Shown piece by piece: positions 61,793-64,000 of a DNA stretch of 64,000 nucleotides. Both the position numbers and the translations under genes were made by a program. The DNA comes from Pseudomonas brassicacearum (GTDB taxonomy: Bacteria > Pseudomonadota > Gammaproteobacteria > Pseudomonadales > Pseudomonadaceae), in assembly GCF_000585995.1 (NCBI RefSeq), contig NZ_CP007410.1, positions 5,821,001-5,885,000 of the forward strand. The letters run 5' to 3'. Position 1 is the first letter of the stretch, and each line of letters begins with the position of its first letter. The notes below the pieces were generated by a model. It had not been told where the DNA came from and did no database searches. It saw only the letters and a list, made by a program, of their open reading frames with translations.

Positions 61793-63550
61793 ATGCGCGA
61801 AGCCCAACACCAGACATTCACCACCCATGATGGCGTGGAACTGTTCTACCAACACTGGCCGGCTGTCGATGCCCCGGCGGGTGAACCCCGCCAGGCCATA
61901 TTGTTGTTTCACCGTGGGCATGAACACTCCGGGCGCATTGCGCACCTGGTGGATGAGCTGAACCTGCCCGGCTTCGACTTCTTTGCCTGGGATGCACGCG
62001 GCCACGGCCAGTCCCCCGGCGCCCGTGGCGACAGCCCGAGTTTTGCCACCAGTGCGCGGGATGTGCAGACCTTCTGCGATCACATCGGCGCCACGCACCA
62101 GATCGACGAGGCGAACATCGCGGTAGTGGCGCAAAGCGTCGGCGCGGTGATCGCGTCGACTTGGGTCCATGACTACGCGCCGCGCATTCGCTCGCTGGTG
62201 CTGGCCTCGCCGGCGTTCAAGGTCAAGCTCTACGTGCCCTTCGCCCGTCCGGGCCTGGCGTTGATGCGCAAGTTTCGCGGCAATTTTTTCGTCAACAGCT
62301 ACGTCAAGGCGAAGTTCCTCAGCCATGACCCGGAGCGGGTGGCGTCCTATGACAGCGATCCGCTGATCACCAAGGCGATTTCGGTGAACGTGCTGCTGGG
62401 CCTGTACGAAGCCGCCGACCGCGTGGTCGCCGATGCCCAGGCGATCCAGGTGCCAACCCAGCTGTTGATCTCCGGTTCCGACTTTGTCGTGCACCGCAAA
62501 CCCCAGGAGCAGTTCTTCGAACGCCTGGGCAGTTTGCATAAGGAGAAGCACATTCTGCCGGGGTTCTTCCACGACACCCTCGGCGAGAAGAACCGTGCGC
62601 CGGCCATTGCCAGTGCCCGCCGCTTCATCCTGCAGAACTTCGAGCGGCCGCTGGACCGCCCTTCCCTGCTGGACGCCGATCGCCTGGGCGCGACCTGCGC
62701 CGAAGCCGAAACCCTGGCCACGCCGCTGCCGCACAACTCGTTGCGTGACCTGTACTGGCGCATGACCCGTGCCAGCATGCGCTTTGGCAGCAAGCTGTCG
62801 GCCGGGGTGAAGCTGGGCTTCGACACCGGTTTCGACTCCGGTAGCACGCTGGATTACGTCTACCGCAATCGCCCCACCGGCACCTCGGCGCTGGGCAAGA
62901 TGATTGACCAGAATTACCTGAACTCCATCGGCTGGCGCGGCATTCGCCAGCGCAAGTTGAACGTCGAAGAACTGCTGCGCCTGGCCATGGGCAAGTTGCG
63001 CGAAGAGAACCGCGAGGTGCGCATCGTCGACATCGCCGCCGGCCATGGCCGCTACATTCTCGAAGCGCTGCAAGGCGTCAGTCCGTTGCCGGAGTCGATC
63101 CTGCTTCGCGACTACAGCGACATCAACGTGCGCGATGGCAGTGCGCTAATCCTCGAAAAAGGGTTGGGTGACATTGCCCAGTTCGTCAAAGGTGATGCCT
63201 TCGACCGCCAGGACCTGGCGGCACTGGAGCCAAAGCCGACGCTCGCCGTGGTCTCCGGTTTGTATGAGTTGTTTGCCGATAACCAGATGGTCGGCGGTTC
63301 CCTCGCGGGCCTGGCCGAAGCGGTGGAGCCTGGCGGTTTCCTGGTCTACACCGGCCAACCGTGGCACCCGCAGCTGGAACTGATCGCCCGCGCCCTCACC
63401 AGCCACCGCGCCGGACAGGCTTGGGTGATGCGTCGGCGCACCCAGGCGGAAATGGACCAATTGGTTGAAGCGGCGGGCTTCCGTAAGATCACCTTGCGGG
63501 TCGATGAATGGGGCATCTTCAGCGTTTCGCTGGCTCAGCGAGTGCAGTAA
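61793..63550 (+). CDS. Bifunctional alpha/beta hydrolase - SAM-dependent methyltransferase fusion (YnbC-like)
   Basis: 585 residues in two domains. Residues about 1-290 form a serine hydrolase of the lysophospholipase/monoglyceride-lipase type: ILLFHRGHEHSGR, FAWDARGHGQSPGARGD, nucleophile VVAQSVGAVIA (A-x-S-x-G), acid LLISGSDFVV and GFFHDTLGE. Residues about 340-585 carry a class I methyltransferase domain with REVRIVDIAAGHGRYILEAL as the SAM motif. The substrate is unknown. Its neighbours (YnbA-like transferase and PAP2 phosphatase) point to lipid modification. The stop overlaps the next ATG (TAATG). Confidence 0.88.
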   Translation: MREAQHQTFTTHDGVELFYQHWPAVDAPAGEPRQAILLFHRGHEHSGRIAHLVDELNLPGFDFFAWDARGHGQSPGARGDSPSFATSARDVQTFCDHIGATHQIDEANIAVVAQSVGAVIASTWVHDYAPRIRSLVLASPAFKVKLYVPFARPGLALMRKFRGNFFVNSYVKAKFLSHDPERVASYDSDPLITKAISVNVLLGLYEAADRVVADAQAIQVPTQLLISGSDFVVHRKPQEQFFERLGSLHKEKHILPGFFHDTLGEKNRAPAIASARRFILQNFERPLDRPSLLDADRLGATCAEAETLATPLPHNSLRDLYWRMTRASMRFGSKLSAGVKLGFDTGFDSGSTLDYVYRNRPTGTSALGKMIDQNYLNSIGWRGIRQRKLNVEELLRLAMGKLREENREVRIVDIAAGHGRYILEALQGVSPLPESILLRDYSDINVRDGSALILEKGLGDIAQFVKGDAFDRQDLAALEPKPTLAVVSGLYELFADNQMVGGSLAGLAEAVEPGGFLVYTGQPWHPQLELIARALTSHRAGQAWVMRRRTQAEMDQLVEAAGFRKITLRVDEWGIFSVSLAQRVQ

Positions 63551-64000
63551 TGAGCGCCGTCATCGCCCCGGCCCGCGAGCCTGCCCTGCTGAAACCGGCG
63601 GTGCTGTGGCTGCTGTTGTTGGCGCCGCTGTTCTTCAGCACCTATGGCTACGCCACCTGGGTGACGGCGCAGCGTGACGACGTCGGCACGCTGGTGTTCG
63701 ACTGGGAGCGTCATATGCCGTTCATGGCCTGGACCATCGTGCCGTATTGGTCGATTGATCTGCTGTACGGCCTGTCCCTGTTGCTGCCCACCAGCCGCGA
63801 AGAACTCAAGCGCCATGCCTTGCGCCTGCTCACGGCCCAGGTGATCGCGGTCAGTTGCTTTCTCCTCTGGCCGTTGCGCTTCACCTTCCCCCGGCCAGAA
63901 ATGGATGGGGTATTCGGTTGGTTGTTCGAGGTGCTGGCCGGTTTCGACAAGCCGTTCAATCAGGCGCCGTCGCTGCACATTGCGTTGCTGGTGGTGCTTT
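63550..64000 (+). CDS. PAP2-like membrane phosphatase (YnbD-like), N-terminal part
   Basis: The frame opens at ATG 63550 and is cut by the window end after 150 codons. It reads MSAVIAPAREPALLKPAVLW, a hydrophobic stretch LLLLAPLFFSTYGYATW, YWSIDLLYGLSLLLPTSREE, LRFTFPRPEMDG and FNQAPSLHIALLVVL. The PRPE and PSLHIAL segments are PAP2-type active-site motifs. The E. coli counterpart YnbD adds a dual-specificity phosphatase domain, which would lie outside the window. It is translationally coupled to the YnbC-like gene. Confidence 0.85.
   Translation, partial: MSAVIAPAREPALLKPAVLWLLLLAPLFFSTYGYATWVTAQRDDVGTLVFDWERHMPFMAWTIVPYWSIDLLYGLSLLLPTSREELKRHALRLLTAQVIAVSCFLLWPLRFTFPRPEMDGVFGWLFEVLAGFDKPFNQAPSLHIALLVVL

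Overview
The window is high-GC chromosomal DNA from a Pseudomonas of the fluorescens complex. The evidence is the housekeeping order rlpA-mltB-rodA-mrdA-rlmH-rsfS-nadD-proA, then mpl/ubiX, then an ethanolamine locus and ppa. From memory this is the same order as in P. aeruginosa PAO1. Pseudomonas-type REP/REPIN hairpins (core GAGCAAGCTCGCTCCCAC and variants) fill most intergenic spaces. Levansucrase, an Rhs effector and DUF6124 genes also fit this group.

Region 1 (1-17.5 kb) is core genome: cell elongation and peptidoglycan enzymes, NAD and proline synthesis, 3-methyladenine glycosylase, a DedA-PAP2 fusion, a CidA/CidB pair, a MaoC hydratase, a MORN-repeat/C13-peptidase-like lipoprotein, UbiX and Mpl. 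Region 2 (17.8-26.4 kb) is an ethanolamine catabolic locus: a sigma-54 activator (EatR/AcoR type), aldehyde dehydrogenase ExaC, ethanolamine permease, EutB, EutC and a GNAT protein. Two good sigma-54 promoters lie before exaC and the permease. Region 3 (26.4-30.8 kb) holds a tandem REP cluster, DedA, an MtfA-like peptidase, ppa and a CI/LexA-like repressor.

Region 4 (30.7-42.1 kb) is a defence island. It contains a type I restriction operon transcribed hsdR-hsdS-X-hsdM, where X is a PrrC-like ABC-ATPase/putative anticodon nuclease. Next come an intact darG antitoxin gene beside a truncated, frameshifted darT, and an orphan methylase/single-TRD specificity pair preceded by a 60-codon gene. A 12-bp direct repeat (CCTCGCACCGAC) lies at both edges.

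Region 5 (42.1-45.6 kb) has two paralogous DUF6124 genes flanking levansucrase. Each has a conserved leader of about 300 nt. Its repeated elements can form two mutually exclusive long-range pairings, one of which covers the start region. Bases that differ between the two copies change in a compensatory way. This is the best candidate in the window for an undescribed element.

Region 6 (45.6-54.9 kb) is a one-strand cluster with aldehyde dehydrogenase, an ACT-less homoserine dehydrogenase, an Lrp regulator, a ThrC paralogue, a LysR regulator, an amino-acid permease and a Cys/Met PLP enzyme. It is plausibly a homoserine (or related amino acid) utilisation cluster. Region 7 (55-60.3 kb) is an Rhs toxin with an RNase A-like C-terminus and its CdiI-like immunity gene. 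Region 8 (60.4-64 kb) has a GNAT gene and an operon resembling E. coli ynbA-ynbC-ynbD, cut by the window end.
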